A stretch of 35,680 nt of DNA from Gammaproteobacteria bacterium (GTDB lineage: Bacteria > Pseudomonadota > Gammaproteobacteria > Enterobacterales > Kangiellaceae). Below the pieces are notes generated by a model. That model saw only the letters and a list, made by a program, of their open reading frames with translations, searched no databases and was not told where the DNA came from. This document shows, in pieces, positions 9,257 to 18,772 of the stretch. The first letter of the stretch is position 1. The number at the start of each line of letters is the position of its first letter. The position numbers and the translations under genes were made by a program. The stretch lies in assembly GCA_029880585.1 (NCBI GenBank), contig JAOUOC010000007.1:1-35680 (forward strand), in the 5' to 3' direction.

Positions 9257-9874
9257 TTACAATCTACGCTTAACATCTGCGAGCCAAATCTTAACGGTTT
9301 CATCCTCTTCATACTTTAAATAGGTTTCAAATTGCTCGTAGGCACAGCGATAATCTTGCAAATAAATATCACAAAGCACACCCAGATTTCTAATCGCGGG
9401 TAAATAGGTCGGATTAGAAATTATGGCTTTTTCATAGGCTTCTCTGGCTTGCTGGAATTTTCCCTGTTTACGATAGATTAATCCCAATTCATTATTAGCA
9501 ACCGCATTACCAGGATCCAGTTCAAGTGCACTTTTCAAACTCTCAACAGCAGGGTCAAGCTTTTCAGTTTTATGGTAAGCAATAGCCAGATTAATGAAAG
9601 GTGCAGGCAATTTTTTCTCACGGGACACAACCTCTTTTAACAAATTTATGGCTGGTTCATATTTGCCCTGTTTGAGCAAATCAATCGCCTGATTAAATTG
9701 ATTTTGAACAGTGGAACTCACTCTTACCTTACTAAAATCACTTGCAGGACTGGCGGCAGTCTTCTTGTTAGTCGGTCCGGACGCACAAGCCGACAACAAA
9801 AGCATAATAAAAAGAAACAATATTTTGTATTGATACATGTAATTGGCAAACAAGCTGTTTAAATTCCCGAACAT
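9257..9874 (-). CDS. TPR-repeat lipoprotein (GltE-like); true start possibly 9838
   Basis: Lipobox LLSACASG after MYQYKILFLFIMLL; TPRs such as 'PAINLLKEVVSREKKLPAPFINLAIAYHKTEKLDPAVESLKSALELDPGNAVANNELGLIYRKQGKFQQAREAYEKAI'. Confidence 0.85.
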   Translation of the reverse strand: MFGNLNSLFANYMYQYKILFLFIMLLLSACASGPTNKKTAASPASDFSKVRVSSTVQNQFNQAIDLLKQGKYEPAINLLKEVVSREKKLPAPFINLAIAYHKTEKLDPAVESLKSALELDPGNAVANNELGLIYRKQGKFQQAREAYEKAIISNPTYLPAIRNLGVLCDIYLQDYRCAYEQFETYLKYEEDETVKIWLADVKRRL

Positions 9875-9885
9875 TGATTATGGTA

Positions 9886-12800
9886 CTAATGTGTCTGAAT
9901 GTCTATATTGGCCACCTTTGCTTCTTTTGTCGCCATTTTTGATTTTCCAGATTTAATATCACTATTAATAGTTTGCTTTATATGCGTCAAAATACTACTT
10001 TCCTGCTCAGTTTTTGCGTATCTGGCTGGTATCAGATTAGCCAACTTGCCAATACTCTTTTCAACCCACTGGTTATAAATACCAACCGAGATTAGTTCAA
10101 CATTCTTTTTATGGACATTAATGGCTTTATCTTCAAAAGGAAAAGCCTGTTCTTCAATTACCAGTTCGTACTGCTCCAACTCGAACTCGTCCAGATTTGA
10201 CGGTCTTTCCGACTTGAGCATCGATACATTAAATTCATAGTATATCTCCGCCAAATAATAAGTTGCCGCAGCAGTCACCTCTGCCACATTGTAATCGAGT
10301 AATTTGGTGTAACCGTCAATCGCTCGTTTCATGCTTTGTTTTTTCTTACGCAAATTGACCTTAAATGGCTTGGACAAAGCTATTTTTTTGTATTGTTCCA
10401 ATAAAGGTTCAGTTAAAACCAGAGAGGCTTTTGCAGCCAGATATTTGGTTCTGTCGGTTCTTTCTTTTCCGGCATTTTTATCCAATGAAACAATAGCTTT
10501 TAACTCATTGATATAACTATTACGATTATTTTTCTTCAATTGAATATCAGCAATTTTCTGTCTGATTTCTATTGAATGCTCCAGGGGCTTTGGAAACATT
10601 CTGACGATTTTGTAGTAAACGCTCAGCGCCTTGTCATCGGCATTCATTAATTCATAGGAATCTGCAGCCTGATAATAGGCATCACGAACCAATTCACCAT
10701 CTTTGGGATTTTCTGCAGCAACTCTCTCATACTCTGAGGCCGATTTCAGATATTGCGCATCTTCCTTGTATACATAGGCCAGTTTCTTGGTGATTTCTTT
10801 TTGGTACTTATCTTTTGGATAAGATTTACGATAACTCTCCAAAACCGGAATTGCCTGTTTCCATTGCTTGGCCATAATCAATGAAGTAGCACCATCATAT
10901 TGAGCTGTTGAGCGAATTTTTGAAGTTGGTGTTACATCAGCAACTCTCAAGAAATGCTTTGCGGCCAAAATATAATTTTCAAGCTTTTGCGCCTGCTCAC
11001 CCTGCTTATAGATAGATGCCGCCAGATTCTCTATCAAACCTCTATGATCCTTGTCTGTGCTTGGTGTTAATTTTAATGCCTGACTGTATGCAGGTTCTGC
11101 CTGCTCATATTGCGCCAGTTCAAAAGATGAATGTCCAACAATCATCCAGGCAGTTTTATGTAAATTTCCCTCAGCTTTGGGATATTGACTCACAACCCGA
11201 CGACCATAATTTATAGCCTGTTGATAATCTTGCATTTCAAATAAGTCATTGACCGCAGCCACTAACACCAATGGAGCGTCCTTGTGTTGCGGAAACTGTT
11301 CAGCAAATCGTACAGAAACCCTGATGATTTCACGTTTAATTGAATTACGTTGTGCCTGACTAACTGTTTTTAAATGTTCACGATAGGTATAAACAGCTGC
11401 ATAACCGGCACTATCTGATTTCTCATGCAAAGGATAATTGTAGGCAGTTCTTTCAAATTCCTGACCGGCACTCAAGAAGTCCTTGTTTTGCAACATCATT
11501 TCTGCCAACTGATTGTTTAGACCAGGTGTTTGCGGCTCTCTGGGAAAGGATTTCAGGTATTTTCGATACCAGACAATCGCTTCCTGATAATGTTGTTCGC
11601 GCATTTTGTAGAATCTTCGATCCTGAAATAACGCATGATAATGTCCTGCCAAATCATAGATATTGGATTTGAGAAATTCATAGGCTTTCTCATTGGCTTT
11701 AACATCATAAATCATCCAGTATTTTGATTCGAGGTCGTAACTGGTTGCAAACTTTTTCTTGGCTTCAATAATCAATTTAGGGAAACCACCATCTTTGAAA
11801 ATTTCAATCGATCTCATATCAAAGAAAACAGCTTCTTTTGAATCGGGATACAAGCCGGTGTATACCTGATAGGTTTCAGCTGCATCGGCAAAACGGCGCT
11901 TGGAATGATAATGCTCAGCTAAATGACTATAAATGCTGGCTTCATAAAAACGGCGGCCATGCTTTTTAAAGAAATCTTCTATCGCTTCAGCTCCACCTAA
12001 ATAGGAGAAACTTAAACTGACAACACGGAAAGTATCGCTAATATGTTTTTTCTCAATTTTATTGCGGCTATTTTCCAAATCGTATCCGTTGGCAATTTTG
12101 TAATCCAGCACACCAATAAAGTTTTGCAAGGCTCGCTCGTGCAACTCCTGTTTAAAGTAAGACCAACCCTGCTTGTAAAGCGCAAACTCATAAAACTCTG
12201 ACGCTTCACCTATATTGATGATCGATTGATAATAGTTTTCCGAACTTTCATATTTTTTTCTGGCAAATTCATATTCTCCACGTCGGAAGTTAGCCTCTTC
12301 AATATGTCTGGATTTGGGATATTGTTTCACCAAATCATCCAGTGTTTTCATGGCTATTTCAATTTCTCCCAGATCTTCATAAGCTCTGGATAATTGATAT
12401 AAAACCTGATCATTGCGCTCATAGTAGGGATATTTGGTTAACAGCTTTTTGTACAAGGCAATAGCCTCTTGTGCACCACTGACTTCACCCGCTTCCGGAA
12501 GCACAACAGCTGATTTGTCAGCAGCCACTTCAATTTCCTGACTGGCTCTTTCGCTAAATTCTTTTTCCGATTCAGATAAAACCGCGATAGGACTATCGGC
12601 AGCCATAGTGTCTGCGCCTGCGACAGATTTCAGCTCTCTTTTTGATGTGTTTGAAGAAGTACTGATTGCCGGCAGTGTAACAGATGAACCTGCCTGAGCA
12701 GGCTTTAGGTTGCTTTCCGTTAAATTTGTGGCCGTTGATGCTGCACTGTCTTCAGACTCGTATTCTTTTTTGATTTTCAGATCCGCCAGCCTTCGCATTG

Positions 12801-13017
12801 CTTCAGGTGTCAATGATGATTCCGGCGCCTGCTTTAAGAATTGTTCATAACTGCTCAAGGCCTTATTCAAACCATCTTCTACTTTTTCATCTTTAATTTC
12901 AATGTTCACCAGATTAAGACTGGCAAGGGTATTGCTATTATTGGTACTGGCACAGCCAGACAACAAGCCAATCAGAGAAATCAACAATAATGAATTGCGT
13001 GGGTTCATTTTAAACAC
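9886..13017 (-). CDS. Very large TPR-repeat lipoprotein (GltD-like); possible start at 13008
   Basis: 1043 aa; lipobox LIGLLSGCAST; many TPR/tol-pal YbgF-like motifs such as 'ALYKKLLTKYPYYERNDQVLYQLSRAYEDLGEIEIAMKTLDDLVKQYPKSRHIEEANFRRGEYEF'. Confidence 0.85.
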   Translation of the reverse strand: MFKMNPRNSLLLISLIGLLSGCASTNNSNTLASLNLVNIEIKDEKVEDGLNKALSSYEQFLKQAPESSLTPEAMRRLADLKIKKEYESEDSAASTATNLTESNLKPAQAGSSVTLPAISTSSNTSKRELKSVAGADTMAADSPIAVLSESEKEFSERASQEIEVAADKSAVVLPEAGEVSGAQEAIALYKKLLTKYPYYERNDQVLYQLSRAYEDLGEIEIAMKTLDDLVKQYPKSRHIEEANFRRGEYEFARKKYESSENYYQSIINIGEASEFYEFALYKQGWSYFKQELHERALQNFIGVLDYKIANGYDLENSRNKIEKKHISDTFRVVSLSFSYLGGAEAIEDFFKKHGRRFYEASIYSHLAEHYHSKRRFADAAETYQVYTGLYPDSKEAVFFDMRSIEIFKDGGFPKLIIEAKKKFATSYDLESKYWMIYDVKANEKAYEFLKSNIYDLAGHYHALFQDRRFYKMREQHYQEAIVWYRKYLKSFPREPQTPGLNNQLAEMMLQNKDFLSAGQEFERTAYNYPLHEKSDSAGYAAVYTYREHLKTVSQAQRNSIKREIIRVSVRFAEQFPQHKDAPLVLVAAVNDLFEMQDYQQAINYGRRVVSQYPKAEGNLHKTAWMIVGHSSFELAQYEQAEPAYSQALKLTPSTDKDHRGLIENLAASIYKQGEQAQKLENYILAAKHFLRVADVTPTSKIRSTAQYDGATSLIMAKQWKQAIPVLESYRKSYPKDKYQKEITKKLAYVYKEDAQYLKSASEYERVAAENPKDGELVRDAYYQAADSYELMNADDKALSVYYKIVRMFPKPLEHSIEIRQKIADIQLKKNNRNSYINELKAIVSLDKNAGKERTDRTKYLAAKASLVLTEPLLEQYKKIALSKPFKVNLRKKKQSMKRAIDGYTKLLDYNVAEVTAAATYYLAEIYYEFNVSMLKSERPSNLDEFELEQYELVIEEQAFPFEDKAINVHKKNVELISVGIYNQWVEKSIGKLANLIPARYAKTEQESSILTHIKQTINSDIKSGKSKMATKEAKVANIDIQTH

Positions 13018-15142
13018 CTGCCATTTCCGTTATTAGGTTTAAGTTATGACCATCTGAACCATTTAAGGAAGCCCGTTCCTCGCTGTTAGTTTCTGATGAT
13101 GACTTTTGTTGCTCCTGCATTTGTTGTTTCTGATTTTGCTGTTGTTGATTTTGCAGTTCTAATAACTCCTGTTCTTTTTCAAGTTGTAGCTTTCTTTCCT
13201 GAATAGCTTTTATTTCAGCATCGGATTCTGCCTTGATTGCCCTGTCATAATTTTCTGCCATTGCAAATCTGGCTTTGATCTGATAACTCTCTAATCTTTT
13301 ACGTCTTCTGTCTAACTCGTTAATCGCCAAAGTTTCCATCAGATGTCCCTGTTTAGCCTGCACACCTTCTAATCGTCTTTTGGTATTTTCAATCTGAGCT
13401 CTGATTCTGGTGATAGGAATCGTGTATCCCTCATAACTTTGCGTTGCTGCCTGACGAGTTCTTACAAATGAATTGTATGCTTCTTTTTCTTTTGCGATGA
13501 CATCATCCAGCGACATCAGACTCTTGTGAGAATCTGTCAAACGTCTGTCGTATTCACGGTAAATATTCCACAGAACCACGCCTTTTAAGCGTTGGAGCCT
13601 TTGATAGGATTGCCCGGATTTTGATGGAATTTTTCTTTCCAGTTGCGCAATACGGTTCAGGTAAAATCTTTCATTGGAGAAAGCTAAAAATTCCGGTCTG
13701 GGTTGCACCAAAATATTATTCAGCTTTTTAGCCAGATTATCTCTCTGCTCAACGCGCAATCTTAACTTGCTGTCGATTTGTTTAAATCGTGCTTCAATAG
13801 CAGGTAGCAAAGGTTCAATGTATGCACGCCTTTTGGCAATAATGTCTTCGTATGCATCCAGACTGGTCAATGCATGATCCAGTGTTTCGTTGAGCTTATC
13901 CAGATCCTTGTAATTCTGATAAAAACTTTGAAACTCGGCCGATGCCATCAAAGACAGAATATAATGCGTTTCCGGTGTTTCTGGCAATGTTCGTAAATTG
14001 ACCAGCCAGTTTTCATCTTTAAGATGACGCTTATCTGTCATGGCCTTTAAAAACGATCCATCACGAACCATGCGAATAGATTGATCCAGTCTCTGAATTT
14101 CAGCCGTAAACTGATTAACCGCATAGTGATAAAGATTGGCTGCTTTGCCATAAACCTGCAATTTGCTGTAGGCATAAGGCAGTGCCATCATGGATTCCTG
14201 AACTGACTCATCTGTGATGTTGCGTTCATGCAATAATGTCCAGGGAACGATTGCTCTTTGGTATGATTCATCAGACAAGGCTGCCCAACCTGAACCTAGC
14301 AATGCCTGATTGGAAAAAGGGCCATCAAGGCGGACCCTGTCAAAGAAATCTTTTGCCTGTTTGGGGTCAGCCAGTGAATTATTCTTGTCCATAAAGAAAT
14401 TGGCCAACTTCAAATTAACCTTGTCTTTCAGGGCTGCCAGTGCAGGATCATCTGTACTGATCCGTCCCAATGAGTTGTACAAGGAAAAAGCTCTTTCCGG
14501 CTGATTATTTAGCAGAAAGGCGGTAGCGTAGTTGTAATGCCAATATCCTTCCAGATGTTCAAAGCCTCGTGCTTTTTCAAAACTCTCAATCGCCTTTGAA
14601 TATTGTCCAATGGAGACATAACTTAAGGCTTTGAGATAATCAGCATCAGCAATTACTTGCTCTGCCTGATCGCCAGATATTGATGTAGTGCTCTCTTCAT
14701 CATCTGAATTTGATACAACCGCTTTTTGCTTAATCGACTCCAGTACTACAATTGCGCCTTGAGGGTCATCTTTTTGATACAACAGATTGGCAAGAGCCAA
14801 TACCGCTCTATTACGAGTTAATAAATCAACCTCACTGCCCAAAACTGCTCGAATGGCCTTGTCAGCTCTTTTGTGCATGCGATATTGCAATTCAATTTCA
14901 CCAACAGAAAAATCAGCCAGATTATGATGTTTTGCAAGACTGTTAAGTTGTCTCTCATCAACTTCATAGAACTGAGCTAACTCGGCATCAAGACTAGCCA
15001 GAGCTTCAAAATATTTTTGCTGATGTGCGTAAAAGAAAACTTCACCGAGATGTAAATCCTTAAGCTCATCACGTGCAAAAAACTTGCTGGCATTGACCGG
15101 CAAGCTCAAAACAAGAATCATGATAGCAGGAAGGACCCTCAC
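13010..15142 (-). CDS. Exported TPR-repeat protein with Gln-rich coiled-coil C-terminus
   Basis: 710 aa; signal peptide MRVLPAIMILVLSLPVNAS; TPR-like 'ALSYVSIGQYSKAIESFEKARGFEHLEGYWHYNYATAFLLNNQPERAFSLYNSLG'; C-terminal 'LELQNQQQQNQKQQMQEQQKSSSE'. Confidence 0.8.
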   Translation of the reverse strand: MRVLPAIMILVLSLPVNASKFFARDELKDLHLGEVFFYAHQQKYFEALASLDAELAQFYEVDERQLNSLAKHHNLADFSVGEIELQYRMHKRADKAIRAVLGSEVDLLTRNRAVLALANLLYQKDDPQGAIVVLESIKQKAVVSNSDDEESTTSISGDQAEQVIADADYLKALSYVSIGQYSKAIESFEKARGFEHLEGYWHYNYATAFLLNNQPERAFSLYNSLGRISTDDPALAALKDKVNLKLANFFMDKNNSLADPKQAKDFFDRVRLDGPFSNQALLGSGWAALSDESYQRAIVPWTLLHERNITDESVQESMMALPYAYSKLQVYGKAANLYHYAVNQFTAEIQRLDQSIRMVRDGSFLKAMTDKRHLKDENWLVNLRTLPETPETHYILSLMASAEFQSFYQNYKDLDKLNETLDHALTSLDAYEDIIAKRRAYIEPLLPAIEARFKQIDSKLRLRVEQRDNLAKKLNNILVQPRPEFLAFSNERFYLNRIAQLERKIPSKSGQSYQRLQRLKGVVLWNIYREYDRRLTDSHKSLMSLDDVIAKEKEAYNSFVRTRQAATQSYEGYTIPITRIRAQIENTKRRLEGVQAKQGHLMETLAINELDRRRKRLESYQIKARFAMAENYDRAIKAESDAEIKAIQERKLQLEKEQELLELQNQQQQNQKQQMQEQQKSSSETNSEERASLNGSDGHNLNLITEMAGV

Positions 15143-15151
15143 AACAGACTC

Positions 15152-15715
15152 CTACCAATCCTTAAAGGCAATTGGTTGGCCTGAACCACTTTGACCAGCA
15201 ACAACAACTTCTACAAATTTGGGGCCAACACCTTTTTCCAATCGGTAGCTGGCATTTTTTTGAAAGGTATCACCGGAACTGTCTCTTGCAACAAAGCTGA
15301 CTTCAACCATGTGATTGCCGCTTTTGGCATTACCCGTATATATTCGCTGAACTGCTCCTGCTCTTAACGCTTCAACTTCCTTGAAGGTGTAGGCATGATA
15401 GGCAACAATCTTGTTATTGACCTTGACTTGCATGCCATCAATTTCAAAATTGTTATTTCCGGTTAAAGATACAAAAACAGAAAATTGAGTATTGGAAGGG
15501 AACAGTAGTTTTTCTTCAAGATTTTTCAATTCAGAAGTTAATCCAAGTACATCTTTTTTGATGTCCTGCACCTGTTCATCAATACCTTTCAGTTCGTCCG
15601 ATGAAACTTCTGCAGCATGCAGGGAAATACCCGACAACACAAAAGTAGCGAATATTAAATTGAGAATAAATTGTTTGATCCAATGAGGTTTAAATGTGTA
15701 CACTTTAACAGTCAT
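15152..15715 (-). CDS. Exported protein of unknown function, first gene of the motor/TPR cluster
   Basis: 187 aa; hydrophobic N-terminus with HAAE cleavage-like site, short coiled coil, beta-rich C-terminus. 10 bp from the next gene, same strand. Confidence 0.7.
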   Translation of the reverse strand: MTVKVYTFKPHWIKQFILNLIFATFVLSGISLHAAEVSSDELKGIDEQVQDIKKDVLGLTSELKNLEEKLLFPSNTQFSVFVSLTGNNNFEIDGMQVKVNNKIVAYHAYTFKEVEALRAGAVQRIYTGNAKSGNHMVEVSFVARDSSGDTFQKNASYRLEKGVGPKFVEVVVAGQSGSGQPIAFKDW

Positions 15716-15996
15716 CCCGTTTCTGCTGAAACCTTTGCAAAATCAATGATATAAATTTACATCACCCTCTACGATCTTACTTCAAACCAGTAGACATTCT
15801 GATGAATCTTCTACACATTTGTTAAATATTGAGAACCAGATAACGTTTGGTTTGTGTCATATGTCCGTAATTCTCTCCTTAAAGGGCTCTTATGCCTGTA
15901 AATTCAACTAATAACACCAAATCATTTCGTCAAATAGTTGACATCATTTCGCCAGCAAGATAGTCTCGATCTTTTGATTTTTAAGGCGAAATTCGC

Positions 15997-17187
15997 ATGG
16001 GAAAAGCGATTTTAATCATTCTGGATGGCCTGGGTGTTGGTGATGCACCTGACGCAGATGCATACGGCGATCTGGGTAGCAATACTTTAGGCAATATGTC
16101 AAAAAAAGTGGGCGGTATTCACGTCCCCACTCTGGCCTCACTAGGCCTTGGAAATATAGCCCAAATTGAAAATGTACCTCCCAGTAAAAATCCCAAAGCA
16201 TTGTTTGGACGACTGGAAGAAATTAGTGAAGGAAAAGATTCTACCACAGGCCATTGGGAACTGATGGGCGTTGTTACCCAAAAAGCTTTTCCAACTTATC
16301 CAGATGGTTTCCCAGAAGAATTAATTGAAGAATTTACCGCAAAAACAGGCTATGGTGTTTTGGGAAACAAGGCTGCCAGTGGTACTGATATTATCAATGA
16401 ATTGGGAGATGAGCATCTTGCAACTGGCAAATTGATTGTTTATACATCGGCAGATAGTGTGTTTCAGATTGCGGCTCATGAGGACGTGATAGATCATCAT
16501 GAATTATATCGTGTTTGTGAAATTACAAGAGAATTTCTTAAACCGCCACACCACATAAGTCGGGTAATTGCCAGACCTTTTAAAGGTAATTCCAATGCCT
16601 ATGAAAGAACACCTTATCGACATGATTATTCTATTGATCCGCCAGGTGAACTGATACTTTCCAACCTGCAAAAACATGGTGTAAAAGTCAGCTCTATTGG
16701 CAAGATATACGACTTGTATAATGGACAAGGTATTGATGAAACACATACCTCCCACAACAATGCTGAAGGCATGGCGCAACTTGAAAAATTATACAGCCAA
16801 CCTGCCGAAAATGATGAGCTGATACTTTTGAATCTGGTTGATTTTGACATGCTCTGGGGACATAGAAACGACCCTGTTGGGATGAAAAATGGTCTTGAGG
16901 AATTTGATCGGTGGCTCGGTAAGTTTTTACCCCAAATGCAGGCTGGTGATCTATTAATGATGACAGCTGATCATGGCAATGACCCGACGATGCCGGGTAG
17001 CGATCACTCCAGAGAGCATGTACCCATTATTGCCTATCAGGCTGGTGTAACTGACAAAGATGATTCTGATCCCGGGCACAGTAATCTTGGTATTCGCAAG
17101 GGATTTATGGATGTTGGCGCCAGCTTTATGGACTATTTTAACTGTAATACCCATACAAAAGGTGTCAGTTTTTTGTTAAAAACCTGA
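15997..17187 (+). CDS. deoB: Phosphopentomutase
   Basis: 396 aa; MGKAILIILDGLGVGDAPDADAYGDLGSNTLGN ... DSTTGHWELMG ... MTADHGNDPTMPGSDHSREHVP, canonical DeoB motifs. Confidence 0.97.
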   Translation: MGKAILIILDGLGVGDAPDADAYGDLGSNTLGNMSKKVGGIHVPTLASLGLGNIAQIENVPPSKNPKALFGRLEEISEGKDSTTGHWELMGVVTQKAFPTYPDGFPEELIEEFTAKTGYGVLGNKAASGTDIINELGDEHLATGKLIVYTSADSVFQIAAHEDVIDHHELYRVCEITREFLKPPHHISRVIARPFKGNSNAYERTPYRHDYSIDPPGELILSNLQKHGVKVSSIGKIYDLYNGQGIDETHTSHNNAEGMAQLEKLYSQPAENDELILLNLVDFDMLWGHRNDPVGMKNGLEEFDRWLGKFLPQMQAGDLLMMTADHGNDPTMPGSDHSREHVPIIAYQAGVTDKDDSDPGHSNLGIRKGFMDVGASFMDYFNCNTHTKGVSFLLKT

Positions 17188-17188
17188 G

Positions 17189-17803
17189 CTAGACTCTTAC
17201 ACTGGTGAGTATCATATTAACGACATCGTCAGTTTTTTGCTGATACTCATCTTCATTATATGGCTCATCATTGTTGAGTATTTCTATCTGGTTTTCAAAG
17301 TCGGCGTAATGCTGAGTGACTGACCAAATCATATAAAAAAGCACATAGGGATCTACGGGCTTTATTCTGCCTTCTTGCACCCAATTTTCAACAATCTGTT
17401 TTTTATCTTCAAACCAGTTTTTAAATTCAGTTCTGAGAAAATCGCCTGCGACGGTAGCACCATGTAAAATCTCATTAGCCCATACTTTTGAAGCAAGTGG
17501 ACGGTTACGGGAAAATTGCATTTTGGCTTCAACATAATGGGTTAATGCTGTTTTGGGGTCCTGATATTGATCAAAAACTTCCGCAGCATCCATCCATTCG
17601 ATCAAAATTCTCTCCAGAACAACACGATATAATTGCAACTTGGTTTTAAAATAATAATGTAGATTAGATTTGGGTAGCCCTGCCTTTCTGGCAATCATTT
17701 CTGTGGTAGCCCCCTTAAAACCAAAGCGTGCGAAAACTTGCTCTGCAGCCTGAATAATTTTTTTTTCGTTGGTTTCCCGAATAATTTCTTTTTGATCTTT
17801 CAT
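17189..17803 (-). CDS. TetR-family regulator, RutR (YcdC)-like
   Basis: N-terminal HTH 'GATTEMIARKAGLPKSNLHYYFKTKLQLYRVVLERIL'; C-terminal 'MIWSVTQHYADFENQIE' matches E. coli RutR 'MIWASTQHYADFAPQVE' as I recall it. Confidence 0.85.
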   Translation of the reverse strand: MKDQKEIIRETNEKKIIQAAEQVFARFGFKGATTEMIARKAGLPKSNLHYYFKTKLQLYRVVLERILIEWMDAAEVFDQYQDPKTALTHYVEAKMQFSRNRPLASKVWANEILHGATVAGDFLRTEFKNWFEDKKQIVENWVQEGRIKPVDPYVLFYMIWSVTQHYADFENQIEILNNDEPYNEDEYQQKTDDVVNMILTSVRV

Positions 17804-17837
17804 CTTACATTTTTCGATTCATATTCAATTACTATTT

Positions 17838-18761
17838 TCAAATCAGCGCCGGATGATAGTCAAAAGACGACTGTCTACAACAATTTTCCAACAGGGTTTG
17901 TGTTGCCTGTTTTTGGCTTACTTTTCCTTGTGCTTCTACCAAAACAACACGAGCAATTGATTCAAAGGCATTTTCGCGCCCCGAAAGCCGCAATTGATTT
18001 AGGGCAACGGTAAAAGCCAAAACACTGGGGTTGTATGCTGCATTTTCCAGAGTTTTACCAAAATAAGAATTGTCATCGTCGGTAATAATGACGCATCCTG
18101 CCAAATTTTGTGTGTAGGGTGCATAGCATTCTGATGCGAGTTTTAAGGCCATTGCAACGGCTTCATCAGAATTGTCACCTTGCAATTTAGGTGTGTTTTT
18201 TTCAGTTTGGTCTACTGATAATCCTGAATTATTATTTTGAAGATCAGCGGGTTTGAAGGCTGCTGGTAATAATTGCGATAACAACAGATCAGGTCTGTTT
18301 ATTTTTGACATCTTGCTATCTGGCAAATAAATTGGTAATTCTTCAGCCTTGCTCAATTCAAACATGAACTGTCGGCAATGTCCGCAAGGAATTTCTGAAA
18401 TGGCAATAGCAGTAGTCGATTGTCCATTCATCCAGGCATTAATGACTGCAGATTGTTCAGCATGCAAAGTATTGCCGAGGGAAACGCCTTGAATTTCAAG
18501 ATTGGAACCAAAAAACAGATCACCATAACCATTGGATTTCAAATCACCAAGTGCAATGGCGCCAACTTTAAAATCTGAAACAGGGGAATGAGAATAACTT
18601 TCTGCAACCGCAAGCAAATCAATCATTAATGTTTTTAAATCAATCGATAAGCTGGAGCAAATAAATTGACAGACTTCAGAAGAAAGCATACCTCCATGAT
18701 TCCCTATGCTGTCCAACTCTTCTCTGAAATCTGTCAAAAGCTTCGTGATTTGCACATTCAT
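17838..18761 (-). CDS. cdd: Cytidine deaminase (E. coli-type two-domain form)
   Basis: 307 aa; zinc motifs HAEQSAVINAW and PCGHCRQFMFEL; degenerate second domain. Confidence 0.93.
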   Translation of the reverse strand: MNVQITKLLTDFREELDSIGNHGGMLSSEVCQFICSSLSIDLKTLMIDLLAVAESYSHSPVSDFKVGAIALGDLKSNGYGDLFFGSNLEIQGVSLGNTLHAEQSAVINAWMNGQSTTAIAISEIPCGHCRQFMFELSKAEELPIYLPDSKMSKINRPDLLLSQLLPAAFKPADLQNNNSGLSVDQTEKNTPKLQGDNSDEAVAMALKLASECYAPYTQNLAGCVIITDDDNSYFGKTLENAAYNPSVLAFTVALNQLRLSGRENAFESIARVVLVEAQGKVSQKQATQTLLENCCRQSSFDYHPALI

Positions 18762-18772
18762 CTCCAGGCTAC

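Noticed and set aside
5595-9874. Possible canonical tol-pal operon
   Set aside because: No TolA, TolB, Pal or YbgC; there are two ExbD-like genes and an AgmX/PglI-type C-terminus instead, so Tol-Pal is not supported.
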